NCBI GenBank assembly: GCA_017441845.1
Contig: JAFRVB010000005.1
Span: 86,150 to 147,525 of the forward strand
From: Bacilli bacterium
GTDB taxonomy: Bacteria > Bacillota_I > Bacilli_A > RF39 > UBA660
DNA length: 61,376 nt
Direction: 5' to 3'
This document shows positions 15,645 to 23,596 of the stretch, piece after piece. Positions within the stretch are counted from its first letter, which is position 1. Every line of letters starts with the position of its first letter. Below the pieces are notes generated by a model. That model was given only the letters and a program-made list of their open reading frames with translations, was not told the origin of the DNA and ran no database searches. The translations under genes and the position numbers were made by a program.

Positions 15645-15944
15645 ATGAATGAATTTGAAGAGAAAGATTATGGCGAAGCGAGAAGTCTAGCAGATGGTAT
15701 TCTAACTAACGCTAATAATATTAATGATATATTTGATACTATAGATCGTGTTATGAATGATCTATATGGTTCAAATTGGCAAAGTACAGGTGCAGATAGA
15801 GCTAGAGAAAGATATGATCAAATTCGTAAAAACTATCAAGTTTTCTACCAAAAAGTAGTTGATATGAAAACTCATATCTATAATGTTACTGCTGCTAATG
15901 AAGAAGCAGATACTGCAGCTAGTGCAATGATTTCTAAAATATAA
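15645..15944 (+). CDS. WXG100-like protein (WQS variant)
   Basis: A 99-residue helical protein with the turn at Trp45-Gln-Ser47 (SNWQSTGADRARERYDQI). It is the likely partner of the WXG100 protein encoded just upstream, with AGGAGGG overlapping the upstream stop. Acidic at the N-terminus and Ala-rich at the C-terminus. Together with the genes at 14954 and 15327 it gives three small WXG-type proteins in a row. Confidence 0.8.
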   Translation: MNEFEEKDYGEARSLADGILTNANNINDIFDTIDRVMNDLYGSNWQSTGADRARERYDQIRKNYQVFYQKVVDMKTHIYNVTAANEEADTAASAMISKI

Positions 15945-15968
15945 AAGTAGAGTAATCTACTTTTTTTT
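15944..15968 (+). terminator. Intrinsic terminator after WXG pair
   Basis: AAAGTAGA (15944-15951) with TCTACTTT (15956-15963), loop GTAA, eight T in total. Confidence 0.85.
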
Positions 15969-15976
15969 GTTATAAT
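15968..15976 (+). promoter_or_regulatory. Extended -10 promoter of deacetylase gene
   Basis: TGTTATAAT placed at the end of the terminator's T run. Confidence 0.6.
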
Positions 15977-15991
15977 AAATTTGGTGATAAT

Positions 15992-17188
15992 ATGAAAAAA
16001 CTTTTAATCTTTATTTTGATTATTATTTGTCTTGTTGCTACTTACTTTTTATTCTTTCAGAAAAAACCAGTTAAGAAAGAAACTAAACCTATAATAGATG
16101 ATTATAGTGCTTTAATAATTACTACTAAAGAAAAGAAATTATATGATGAAGAATTTAATGAGATGGGTTTAGTTAATAAAGATGTAAGACTTCCTTTAGA
16201 TGGTAAAAAGAAAATTAAAGATAAAATGTATTATAAAATTAAAGATAGTGATTTCTATATACGTAATGGTAATATTGAAAAGATTGAAGGTTTAGATACT
16301 ACTGATAGGTATAAAAGATATGTTAAATTTAATGAAAATATTCAAGGTAACAATTTAACTTTTTATGATGCTAATGGATATGTATTTAAAATTAATAAAG
16401 AATTAAATTTACCTATAATTATTAAAGATAATAATAAATTATATGTAGAATATAATAATAGACTTTTATATGTTAATAAAAGTGAAGTTAAAGTAATTAA
16501 TCATACTAATAGTAATGAAAAGATAAGAAATAATATTAGAGTATTTACTTATCATGCTATATTTAAACCTGGAGAAAAATGTCAAAATAAAGTTATATGT
16601 CATCCATATAAACAATTTGATTCTCATATGGGATATTTAGCTAAGAATAATTATTTAACATTAACTATGGATGAATTAGAAATGTTCTTAGATAAAAAGA
16701 TAAATATACCTATGAAGAGTACTGTTATTACCCTTGATGATGGTAATTTAGCTCAGAATGCGATAGAGATACTTGATAAATATAAATTACCTGCAACATA
16801 CTTTATTATTACAGGTAAATATGATTCATATAAATTAGAAACAGAATATGTTGATTTTGAATCTCATACTGATAATATGCATCATAATTGGAAATGTCCT
16901 GGAGGTAATCAAGGAGGACAATTACTTTGTGATAGTGAAGAAAATATTATAAAAGATTTAAAAACTTCCCAAGAGAAGTTAGGAGGATCAATAGCTTTAT
17001 CTTATCCTTTCTTTGATTTTAATGATAGAGCGATTAGATTACTTAAAAAATGTGGTTTTCATATGGCGTTTATTGGTCAATATGATACAGATGGATATTC
17101 TACATTTACTACTGATAAATTCCAATTAAGAAGAAAAACTATATTTAATGATGATTCATTAGATACATTTATTGGTTATTTAAAATAG
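15992..17188 (+). CDS. Membrane-anchored polysaccharide deacetylase-like protein
   Basis: NodB-fold enzyme expected to remove acetyl groups from wall or capsule polymers. An N-terminal transmembrane helix (about 4-24) leaves about 370 residues outside. The catalytic domain starts near residue 185 (FTYHAIF), has TVITLDDGNLAQNAIEILD with Asp249-Asp250 as catalytic and metal residues (Leu instead of the usual Phe), the metal motif SHTDNMHH, and ALSYPFFDFND in place of the common YPYG motif. The N-terminal half is a lysine-rich region of SH3-like repeats. It is followed 8 bases later by a PAP2 phosphatase gene, suggesting joint envelope work. Confidence 0.8.
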   Translation: MKKLLIFILIIICLVATYFLFFQKKPVKKETKPIIDDYSALIITTKEKKLYDEEFNEMGLVNKDVRLPLDGKKKIKDKMYYKIKDSDFYIRNGNIEKIEGLDTTDRYKRYVKFNENIQGNNLTFYDANGYVFKINKELNLPIIIKDNNKLYVEYNNRLLYVNKSEVKVINHTNSNEKIRNNIRVFTYHAIFKPGEKCQNKVICHPYKQFDSHMGYLAKNNYLTLTMDELEMFLDKKINIPMKSTVITLDDGNLAQNAIEILDKYKLPATYFIITGKYDSYKLETEYVDFESHTDNMHHNWKCPGGNQGGQLLCDSEENIIKDLKTSQEKLGGSIALSYPFFDFNDRAIRLLKKCGFHMAFIGQYDTDGYSTFTTDKFQLRRKTIFNDDSLDTFIGYLK

Positions 17189-17196
17189 GAGGATAT

Positions 17197-17835
17197 ATGA
17201 AATTAAAAAAGAGTGTTATAAGTATAGGTTTAATTGTTATTAGTATTATTTATATATTATTAGTTAAATGTATAGATGTAGCTTCAATTGGACCTAATAG
17301 TAGTAGTGTTGGATTTTCTCATATTAATGAATTATTTCATAATATATTTGGATATAATCCTAGTATTTATAAAATAACTGAAGTATTAGGTTATTTAGCT
17401 ATATTAGTAGTATTAATATATGCATGTATTGGTATTTATCAATTAATTAAAAGAAAATCATTAAAGAAAGTAGATAAAGAAATAATTATACTAGGAATAT
17501 TCTATGTAATAGTAATATGTTTATATGTATTCTTTGAAAAAGTAATTATTAATTATAGACCTGTATTAATAGATGGTGTATTAGAAGCATCTTTTCCATC
17601 ATCTCATACACTTTTAGCGATATTTGTATGTGGAAGTGGAGTAATTATAAATAATAAGTTATTTAAAGATTTTAACTATAAAAAAATGGTAAATATCTTA
17701 CTATTAGTATTATTGTTCTTAATAGTTATTGGTAGATTAATATCAGGAGTACATTGGTTATCTGATATTATAGGTGGAGTATTAATAGCTTGTACTTTAC
17801 TATATATATTTAATTATATTATTAATAAGAAGTAG
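17197..17835 (+). CDS. PAP2-family lipid phosphatase
   Basis: Integral membrane phosphatase of 212 residues, likely acting on undecaprenyl pyrophosphate or a similar lipid phosphate. Motifs in order: K-xxxx-NYRP near residue 123 (EKVIINYRP), FPSSHTL with the catalytic His, and GRLISGVHWLSDIIGG with the third motif SRxxxxxHxxxD in variant form. About five to six hydrophobic helices. AGGAGG precedes its ATG and it follows the deacetylase gene by 8 bases, so they are probably cotranscribed. Confidence 0.85.
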   Translation: MKLKKSVISIGLIVISIIYILLVKCIDVASIGPNSSSVGFSHINELFHNIFGYNPSIYKITEVLGYLAILVVLIYACIGIYQLIKRKSLKKVDKEIIILGIFYVIVICLYVFFEKVIINYRPVLIDGVLEASFPSSHTLLAIFVCGSGVIINNKLFKDFNYKKMVNILLLVLLFLIVIGRLISGVHWLSDIIGGVLIACTLLYIFNYIINKK

Positions 17836-17843
17836 GTGGTTTG

Positions 17844-18203
17844 ATGAAATATTTAAAACTATATCTTCCAGTAATAATGTTAATAATATTTTGGTTATTA
17901 TTTTACTTCTTTAAGAAAGTAGACTTCTTTGTTTATTTAATAGCTTTAGGTTCTTTATTTACTATGATATATTGTAGTATAAAGAATGAAGATAGTTTTA
18001 AGAATTGTTTTATCATGTTAATTATTTATAATATTGTTAATGTAATATTAGCTCATTTCTTAGATAAAAATATTAGTGGTCTATTTATAGAAGGAATAGA
18101 AGATATAGGTATTATTATGATATTTATCGGAACATCTATTTTATATTTTATAATTATGTCAATACAATCATTATCAGATGAAAAAAAAGAAGATACTAAA
18201 TAG
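17844..18203 (+). CDS. Small four-helix membrane protein, unknown
   Basis: A 119-residue hydrophobic protein with four predicted transmembrane segments and a lysine/glutamate tail. I recognise no motif. TTG 17841 and ATG 17844 are adjacent; ATG is taken with AGGTGG upstream. It closes the deacetylase-PAP2 unit, 8 bases after the PAP2 stop, and converges with the next minus-strand gene, overlapping it by 8 bases within the shared terminator. Confidence 0.7.
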   Translation: MKYLKLYLPVIMLIIFWLLFYFFKKVDFFVYLIALGSLFTMIYCSIKNEDSFKNCFIMLIIYNIVNVILAHFLDKNISGLFIEGIEDIGIIMIFIGTSILYFIIMSIQSLSDEKKEDTK

Positions 18204-18215
18204 TATCTTCCTTTT
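18189..18215. terminator. Bidirectional terminator within overlapping stops
   Basis: GAAGATACTA (18189-18198) with TAGTATCTTC (18201-18210); A run on the left, T run on the right. Both convergent stop codons lie in the stem. Confidence 0.85.
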
Positions 18216-19017
18216 TATTAATCTTTTTTACTTCTTGATCATATAAGAATTTATTTGTTTCTACACCTATAGATGTAGAAAAGAAATTATCTTCTAATTC
18301 TTTAATCTCTTCTTCAGAACATAATTCTTTTAGATTATCATTCATAATAGAATAATAAGAATTATAGAAAGTTTCCGCATCTTCTTGATTACTTTTAGCT
18401 TTTTCATATAGATTAGTAATATTATCTAAATTACTAAGTAATGAATTAAGATTATTAGTATTAATAAATTTATGAAAACTTTGATAATCTGCTTTTAAGA
18501 AATATATTAGTGGTTCATTACCAAATTTATCAATTAATTTATCAACTATTAATTTCTCTAAAGGATATCTTAATTGATAATTAGGATCTATCTTTGAAGC
18601 AAGGTAATCACAAAAACCTTCATTGAAGGATTTACCTACAATAAAGTCATTATCATCTTTACCTTGTCTTATCATTTCTTCTATTTCTTCATCTGTTTTA
18701 ATACTAGGTACAATGACACCTCTAGTAGTTTGATCTTTATATGAGGCTACATGAGCTAATTCATGATAGATTGTTTCAGTATTATAGATAGTTATCGTAT
18801 TAGTTGAAGCATTATATGAACCATCAGCATATCTTTTCCTTCTTTTCTCTTCTTCAGTTAAATCAGGTATCTTTATTGTCAGAGTAGGAATATGTTCTTT
18901 TAATAATTCACTTTCACCAATAGAATTAAGATAATTTAATAACTCATCTATATAAGGAGTACCATCAATTATAATATCTTTTCTATATTTATCAAAGAAG
19001 TTCATAAAATCTATCAT
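18196..19017 (-). CDS. HExxH zincin-like protein
   Basis: A 273-residue soluble protein with YHELAHVAS (HExxH) near residue 84-88 and a downstream FNEGFCDYLASK whose Glu could be the third zinc ligand, as in gluzincins. No signal peptide or membrane segment, so probably intracellular. The remainder is helical. AGGTGAT precedes the ATG at 19017; a second in-frame ATG four codons later has a poorer site. Substrate unknown; no named family assigned. Confidence 0.7.
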   Translation of the reverse strand: MIDFMNFFDKYRKDIIIDGTPYIDELLNYLNSIGESELLKEHIPTLTIKIPDLTEEEKRRKRYADGSYNASTNTITIYNTETIYHELAHVASYKDQTTRGVIVPSIKTDEEIEEMIRQGKDDNDFIVGKSFNEGFCDYLASKIDPNYQLRYPLEKLIVDKLIDKFGNEPLIYFLKADYQSFHKFINTNNLNSLLSNLDNITNLYEKAKSNQEDAETFYNSYYSIMNDNLKELCSEEEIKELEDNFFSTSIGVETNKFLYDQEVKKINKKEDTI

Positions 19018-19071
19018 AATATCACCTATATATATTTTAACATATTTCTTTATATTTTATAAGATATGTAG

Positions 19072-19077
19072 TATAAT
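19072..19077 (+). promoter_or_regulatory. -10 box, divergent from the zincin gene
   Basis: TATAAT 26 bases before ATG 19104 in an 86-base divergent spacer. Confidence 0.5.
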
Positions 19078-19103
19078 ATCACTTATTCAAAAGAGGGATT
19101 ATT

Positions 19104-19640
19104 ATGTATTATAAAAAGTTTATTGAATTTTTAAAAACTCATAATATATATGATGAAGAAATAGTTAAATATTTTAATAATAATAGTACTAGATTTGATT
19201 ATTTAGAAGAAGAATATAGACCTTTTATAGGAGTATATTATATGACTGAAGGAGATATATTGACTAAAGTTAAACCAATGGTACCTTTTATTAATAGTGA
19301 TAAAACTGTTTTAATAAATATACATGAATATATACATTTATATTTAATTTATAATAAGATTAATAAACCAGTAAATATAATGACTAGAGATAGAGAAGTA
19401 TTACCTATATTTTATGAAAAAGTATTTGTGAAGGAAAATCCATCTTTAGAATTACTTAAGTATCATGAACATTTAAATGAAAGTATTTATAATGAAGGAC
19501 AAGATGAATACTTATTAGCTTTAAAATTATCAAATGAATTAATAGATAGTTATGAAAATGATGATATAAAAAAATTAAATCATAAAGTAAAAAGATTAGT
19601 ATTAAAAGATAATTTTTCTAGATTAGTTAATGGTAAATAA
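19104..19640 (+). CDS. Second HExxH zincin-like protein
   Basis: A 178-residue soluble protein with INIHEYIHLYL (HExxH) near residues 74-78 and an LPIFYEKVF segment about 30 residues later that could supply a third ligand. It has no signal peptide. It is shorter than its neighbour on the other strand and not obviously homologous outside the motif. GAGGG precedes the ATG. Function unknown; the motif could be coincidental but the hydrophobic spacing around it is typical of zincins. Confidence 0.6.
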   Translation: MYYKKFIEFLKTHNIYDEEIVKYFNNNSTRFDYLEEEYRPFIGVYYMTEGDILTKVKPMVPFINSDKTVLINIHEYIHLYLIYNKINKPVNIMTRDREVLPIFYEKVFVKENPSLELLKYHEHLNESIYNEGQDEYLLALKLSNELIDSYENDDIKKLNHKVKRLVLKDNFSRLVNGK

Positions 19641-19642
19641 TG

Positions 19643-19648
19643 TATAAT
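19643..19648 (+). promoter_or_regulatory. -10 box of folD
   Basis: TATAAT two bases after the previous stop and 20 bases before the TTG start. Confidence 0.5.
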
Positions 19649-19668
19649 TAGTTTGGGATGTGGTTTAA

Positions 19669-20484
19669 TTGATTTTAATTGATGGTAAAAAGTATAGAGA
19701 TGAATTATTAGAAGAGTATAAAAAGAAAGTAGAAGATTTATCTATTTCTCTAGCGATAATTCAAGTTGGTAATAACGAAGCTAGTAATTTGTATATTACT
19801 AATAAGATTAAATACTCATCTCAAGTAGGTATCAATGTAGAGTATTTTAATCTAGATACTGAAGATGAAAAAGAAGTAGAAGAATTAATTAATCAATTAA
19901 ATGAAAATGATAATATCACAGGTATTATTTTACAGAGTCCAACTCCTAATATGAATTATGATAGATTAGCTGAAATGATCGATTCTAAAAAAGATGTTGA
20001 TGGATTTACTAAAGAAAATATTTATAAATTATATATGAAAGAAGAAGCTATTATTCCTTGTACAGTAAAAGGTATAATAAAACTTTTAGATCATTATAAT
20101 ATTCCTATATCTGGTAGTAATATATGTATTATAGGTAGAGGTAATATTGTAGGTAAACCATTAGCTTTAGCTCTAACTAATAGAGATGCGACAGTAACTC
20201 TTTGTCACTCAAAAACAAAGAAGTTAAAAGATATTACTAAAAAAGCAGATATTATAATTAGCGCAGTAGGTAAACCCAATATGATAACTGAAGATATGGT
20301 TAAAAAAGATTTTGTTGGGATAGATGTAGGTATAAATAAAGTTAATGGTAAAACTGTAGGAGACTTTGACTTTGAAAACATCAAGGATAAAGCAAGTTAT
20401 ATAACTCCTGTACCTGGGGGTGTAGGACCTATGACTATTGCAATGATTATAGATAATTTAATAGAAATGGCAGAAAAAAATTAA
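19669..20484 (+). CDS. folD: Methylenetetrahydrofolate dehydrogenase/cyclohydrolase
   Basis: Bifunctional cytoplasmic enzyme interconverting methylene-, methenyl- and formyl-tetrahydrofolate for purine and fMet synthesis. The 271-residue product has IGRGNIVGKPLAL for the NADP site, GVGPMTIAMI near the end, and the catalytic Tyr/Lys region NLYITNKIKYS. The start is TTG at 19669 with GGGATGTGG upstream; there is no in-frame ATG nearby and the family alignment begins at ILIDGKKY. Confidence 0.95.
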   Translation: MILIDGKKYRDELLEEYKKKVEDLSISLAIIQVGNNEASNLYITNKIKYSSQVGINVEYFNLDTEDEKEVEELINQLNENDNITGIILQSPTPNMNYDRLAEMIDSKKDVDGFTKENIYKLYMKEEAIIPCTVKGIIKLLDHYNIPISGSNICIIGRGNIVGKPLALALTNRDATVTLCHSKTKKLKDITKKADIIISAVGKPNMITEDMVKKDFVGIDVGINKVNGKTVGDFDFENIKDKASYITPVPGGVGPMTIAMIIDNLIEMAEKN

Positions 20485-20503
20485 AGTTTTTTCTGTCTTT
20501 TTT
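20471..20503 (+). terminator. Intrinsic terminator after folD
   Basis: CAGAAAAAA (20471-20479) with TTTTTTCTG (20487-20495) and a following T run; spans the folD stop. Confidence 0.75.
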
Positions 20504-20504
20504 G

Positions 20505-20513
20505 TGTTATAAT
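20505..20513 (+). promoter_or_regulatory. Extended -10 promoter of DUF1846 gene
   Basis: TGTTATAAT, 17 bases before ATG 20531, preceding GGAGG at 20520. Confidence 0.6.
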
Positions 20514-20530
20514 TTTTATGGAGGATAGAA

Positions 20531-21988
20531 ATGAAGAAAGGTTTTGATAATAAAAAATATGTAAAAATACAAAGTGAAAAGATAAGAGAAAGATTCAAAT
20601 TATTTGATAAGTTATATTTAGAAGTAGGAGGCAAATTATTTGATGATTCACATGCTTCTAGGGTATTACCTGGATTTTTAAGTGACTCTAAGATTAATAT
20701 GTTTCAAGAGTTAAAAAATGATCTAGAGATAATTTATTGTATTAATGCAGGTGATATTGAGAAAAATAAAACTAGAGGAGAATATGGTATTACTTATGAT
20801 GATGAAGTTATTAAGTTAATTAATTTATCTAACGAAAAAGGATTTAGTGTTAATAGTGTAGTTATTACTTTATATAATAATCAGATTAGTGTAGATAAAT
20901 TTATTAATAAATTGAATCGTAATGGAGTTAAAACTTATATTCATAGATTTACAAAAGGTTATCCTACTGATGTAGACACTATTGTTTCAGAAGAAGGATA
21001 TGGTGCTAATCCATATATTGAAACTACTAAACCTTTAGTATTAGTTAATGCGCCAGGTCCTGGATCTGGTAAACTAGCTACTTGTCTTTCACAAATCTAT
21101 CACGAAAACAAAAGAGGAGTTAATGCAGGATACGCTAAATTTGAAACATTTCCTGTTTGGAATTTACCACTTAAACATCCTGTTAACTTAGCTTATGAAG
21201 CAGCTACTGCTGACTTGGAAGATGTTAATATGATAGATCCTTTCCATTTAGAAAAATATAATATTCAGGCTATTAATTATAATAGAGATATAGAATTATT
21301 CCCAGTATTAAAAGCTATCCTTAATAAAGTTACTGGAGAAGATGTTTATTATTCACCTACTGATATGGGTGTTAATATGGTAGGCTTCTGTATTACTGAC
21401 GAAGATGTAGTAGAAGAAGCCTCTAAAAAAGAAATAGTTAGAAGATATTATGATGAATTAAATAATTATAAACTTGGTATAAGAGATAAAGAAGCTTATA
21501 AAAAAGTTAAATTATTAATGAATGAATTAGATATAGATGAAAATTATTTGGATGTTATTAAACCTGCACTAGATAAGAGTAAAAAAGAAAATTTACCAGT
21601 AGTTTCAATGAAAGTAAATAAAAAGATTATTACTGGCAAACAAACAGAATTATTAACACCTCCAGCTAGTGTAGTATTAAACGCTATTAAATATTTAAGT
21701 AAGATACCTGATGATATTGATTTATTATCACCTAATGTACTAGAACCAATGTTGAAATTAAAGAAAGATTTAAATGATGGTGTTAGATTGTCGTTACCTG
21801 AAGTATTAACTGCTTTAAGTATTTGTTCAACCACTAATCCTATTATTGAAAAAGCTTTATCTGAAATAACTAAATTAGCTGGAGCAGATGCTCATGCTAC
21901 ATATATAGTTATGGATGGAGATAAGCGGTCTTTGAAGAAGTTAAAAATTAATTTAACTTGTGAAAGTGAATATATAAAAAATATATAA
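20531..21988 (+). CDS. DUF1846-family protein
   Basis: A 485-residue cytoplasmic protein of the DUF1846 family, recognised from its N-terminus KKGFDNKKYVKIQSEKI, the HASRVLPGF segment, the P-loop-like APGPGSGKLATCLSQIYHE near residues 174-192, and KFETFPVWNLPLKHPVNLAYEAATADL. Structures show a nucleotide-binding fold; the reaction is not established to my knowledge. It is followed 13 bases later by a PRPP-synthetase-like gene, so a role in nucleotide metabolism is a reasonable guess. Length is close to the family norm of about 500. Confidence 0.88.
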   Translation: MKKGFDNKKYVKIQSEKIRERFKLFDKLYLEVGGKLFDDSHASRVLPGFLSDSKINMFQELKNDLEIIYCINAGDIEKNKTRGEYGITYDDEVIKLINLSNEKGFSVNSVVITLYNNQISVDKFINKLNRNGVKTYIHRFTKGYPTDVDTIVSEEGYGANPYIETTKPLVLVNAPGPGSGKLATCLSQIYHENKRGVNAGYAKFETFPVWNLPLKHPVNLAYEAATADLEDVNMIDPFHLEKYNIQAINYNRDIELFPVLKAILNKVTGEDVYYSPTDMGVNMVGFCITDEDVVEEASKKEIVRRYYDELNNYKLGIRDKEAYKKVKLLMNELDIDENYLDVIKPALDKSKKENLPVVSMKVNKKIITGKQTELLTPPASVVLNAIKYLSKIPDDIDLLSPNVLEPMLKLKKDLNDGVRLSLPEVLTALSICSTTNPIIEKALSEITKLAGADAHATYIVMDGDKRSLKKLKINLTCESEYIKNI

Positions 21989-22001
21989 TATTGGAGGGTA
22001 T

Positions 22002-23144
22002 ATGAGGAAAGAAGTAAAAAAAGATAATTTACGACTTATGATATTCTCAAGTGCTGGAGACTTGGGAGATAAACTTGATAAACATCTATTAAAGATGTAT
22101 AAGTTAGATCCAAAAAAATATACTTTTAAAATTGACTTTAAAGAATTATTCTTTGAAGATGGTCATCAAAAGATAGAAATTAATGAAACTGTTAGAGGAA
22201 AAGATCTATTTCTTTTAACAGATATAGGTAATTACTCAATAGAGTATAATATACATGGTTTTACGAATCATGCTTCTCCTAATGATTTACTTATTCAATT
22301 AAAAGATGGATTAGGAGCTTGTAACTGTCATTGTAAATCTTTAAATATTGTGATGCCTTTGTTATATGCAGGAAGACAACATAGAAGAAATACAAGAGAG
22401 AATCTAGCTTGTGGAGCTAATCTACATGAAATTGATAATATAAGTGGAGTAAAAAGTTTTATTACATTTGATGCTCATGATCAAGGAGTAGAACATGCTA
22501 TTCATAATATGGAGTTTGATAACTTCTTTCCAACTAATACAATATTAGAGAGTTTAATAAATGATTTACCTAAAGCAAGACTAAAGAAGTTAGTCTTTGT
22601 AGCACCTGATAATGGAGCAACCGGTAGAAGAAATGTTTATTTGAATTCATTTAATTATAAATATATTCATAGAGAAGCAGGAAGTTTTGTTAAACAAAGA
22701 GATTATAATACTATGGTAGATGGAAAATATCCTGTTATTTCTCATGATTATTCAGGTAATGGAGATTTAGAAGGATATACTGCGATAGTTTCAGATGATA
22801 TGATATCTTCTGGAGGAAGTATGTTTGATGTAATAGAAGAATTACATAAACGAGGAGTATCATATATCTATATAGTAGTAACATATGCCTTATTTACTAG
22901 AGGCATTGATAAATTTAGAGAGTATTATGATAATAAGATGTTATCTGGTGTTTATACTACTAATTTATCTTATATACCTAAAGAGTATAAAAAAGAGAAA
23001 TGGTTACATATCTGTGACGTATCTAAGTATATGGCAGAGATAATTTATAGTATTCATAATGATATATCTATATCTTCATTAATGATGGATAAATCTTATC
23101 CAATTAAATTATTAAAGAAGAAGTTTAAAAAGAAAGATGTGTAA
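22002..23144 (+). CDS. Ribose-phosphate pyrophosphokinase-like protein (long form)
   Basis: A 380-residue protein of the PRPP synthetase family, which makes PRPP from ribose-5-phosphate and ATP. It has YAGRQHRRNTRENL, SFITFDAHDQGVEHAI, VFVAPDNGATGRR and the PRPP-binding loop VSDDMISSGGSM near residues 264-275 (Ser-Asp-Asp instead of the usual Val-Asp-Asp). It is about 60 residues longer than classical Prs, with extra N-terminal sequence and altered flexible loop, so it may be a divergent paralogue. GGAGGG precedes the ATG. Cotranscribed with the DUF1846 gene. Confidence 0.8.
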   Translation: MRKEVKKDNLRLMIFSSAGDLGDKLDKHLLKMYKLDPKKYTFKIDFKELFFEDGHQKIEINETVRGKDLFLLTDIGNYSIEYNIHGFTNHASPNDLLIQLKDGLGACNCHCKSLNIVMPLLYAGRQHRRNTRENLACGANLHEIDNISGVKSFITFDAHDQGVEHAIHNMEFDNFFPTNTILESLINDLPKARLKKLVFVAPDNGATGRRNVYLNSFNYKYIHREAGSFVKQRDYNTMVDGKYPVISHDYSGNGDLEGYTAIVSDDMISSGGSMFDVIEELHKRGVSYIYIVVTYALFTRGIDKFREYYDNKMLSGVYTTNLSYIPKEYKKEKWLHICDVSKYMAEIIYSIHNDISISSLMMDKSYPIKLLKKKFKKKDV

Positions 23145-23146
23145 AC

Positions 23147-23175
23147 TTGACATATTATACATATTATAGTATAAT
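23147..23175 (+). promoter_or_regulatory. Consensus promoter of the T-box leader
   Basis: TTGACA (23147-23152), 17-base spacer, TATAAT (23170-23175): a perfect sigma-A consensus, the best in the window. Confidence 0.9.
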
Positions 23176-23181
23176 GTAGGA

Positions 23182-23490
23182 GAAATCGATTGAGGAAGAC
23201 AAGTAGAAATAAGCAATTTTTTAAGAGAGTTAACGTTTGGTGAGAGTTAATAATACCTTGTTTCGAATAACACTTCCGAAGAGACTAAAGAAAAGAGAAA
23301 TCTTAGTAGACTAGTCCGGAATGCAATCCGTTATCTTATTGCTAGGTTTGTTAGAACTGAAAAAAGTGATTACTGTTATAACAAACCGTTTATATGAAAA
23401 TATAGATGGTTTTTTTAAGTAATAAATTAAGGTGGCACCGCGGATACCCATGTTCGTCCTTATTGTAGGATGAAATGGGTATTTTTATTT
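23182..23490 (+). promoter_or_regulatory. T-box riboswitch, asparagine-specific candidate
   Basis: Leader controlling asnA by sensing uncharged tRNA. Stem I has AGAGAG at 23224-23229 and GGTG at 23239-23242 in the apical part and a candidate specifier AAC (Asn) at 23269-23271 followed by A. The T-box core AAGGTGGCACCGCGG is at 23429-23443. The competing terminator follows: ATACCCAT (23444-23451) with ATGGGTAT (23475-23482), an inner GTCCT/AGGAT extension, and T-rich 3' end. The specifier agrees with the downstream product, aspartate-ammonia ligase. Confidence 0.93.
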
Positions 23491-23596
23491 AGAAGGGATG
23501 TGGTGTTATGGAGAGTGAAAATATTATATAAATAGATACTCCTGCAAGTATCAAAATACTAACAAAACAAAAATATAAAGAAAGAAGGAGAAAAAA
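23491..23596 (+). other. Post-terminator leader with micro-ORF and small hairpin
   Basis: About 105 bases separate the T-box terminator from asnA, unusual in this compact genome. They hold a Shine-Dalgarno-like GAAGGGATG and a 7-codon reading frame MESENII (23508-23531), then a hairpin GATACT (23535-23540) with AGTATC (23547-23552). Whether the micro-ORF is translated is not known; it could be chance or a second control layer. Confidence 0.3.
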
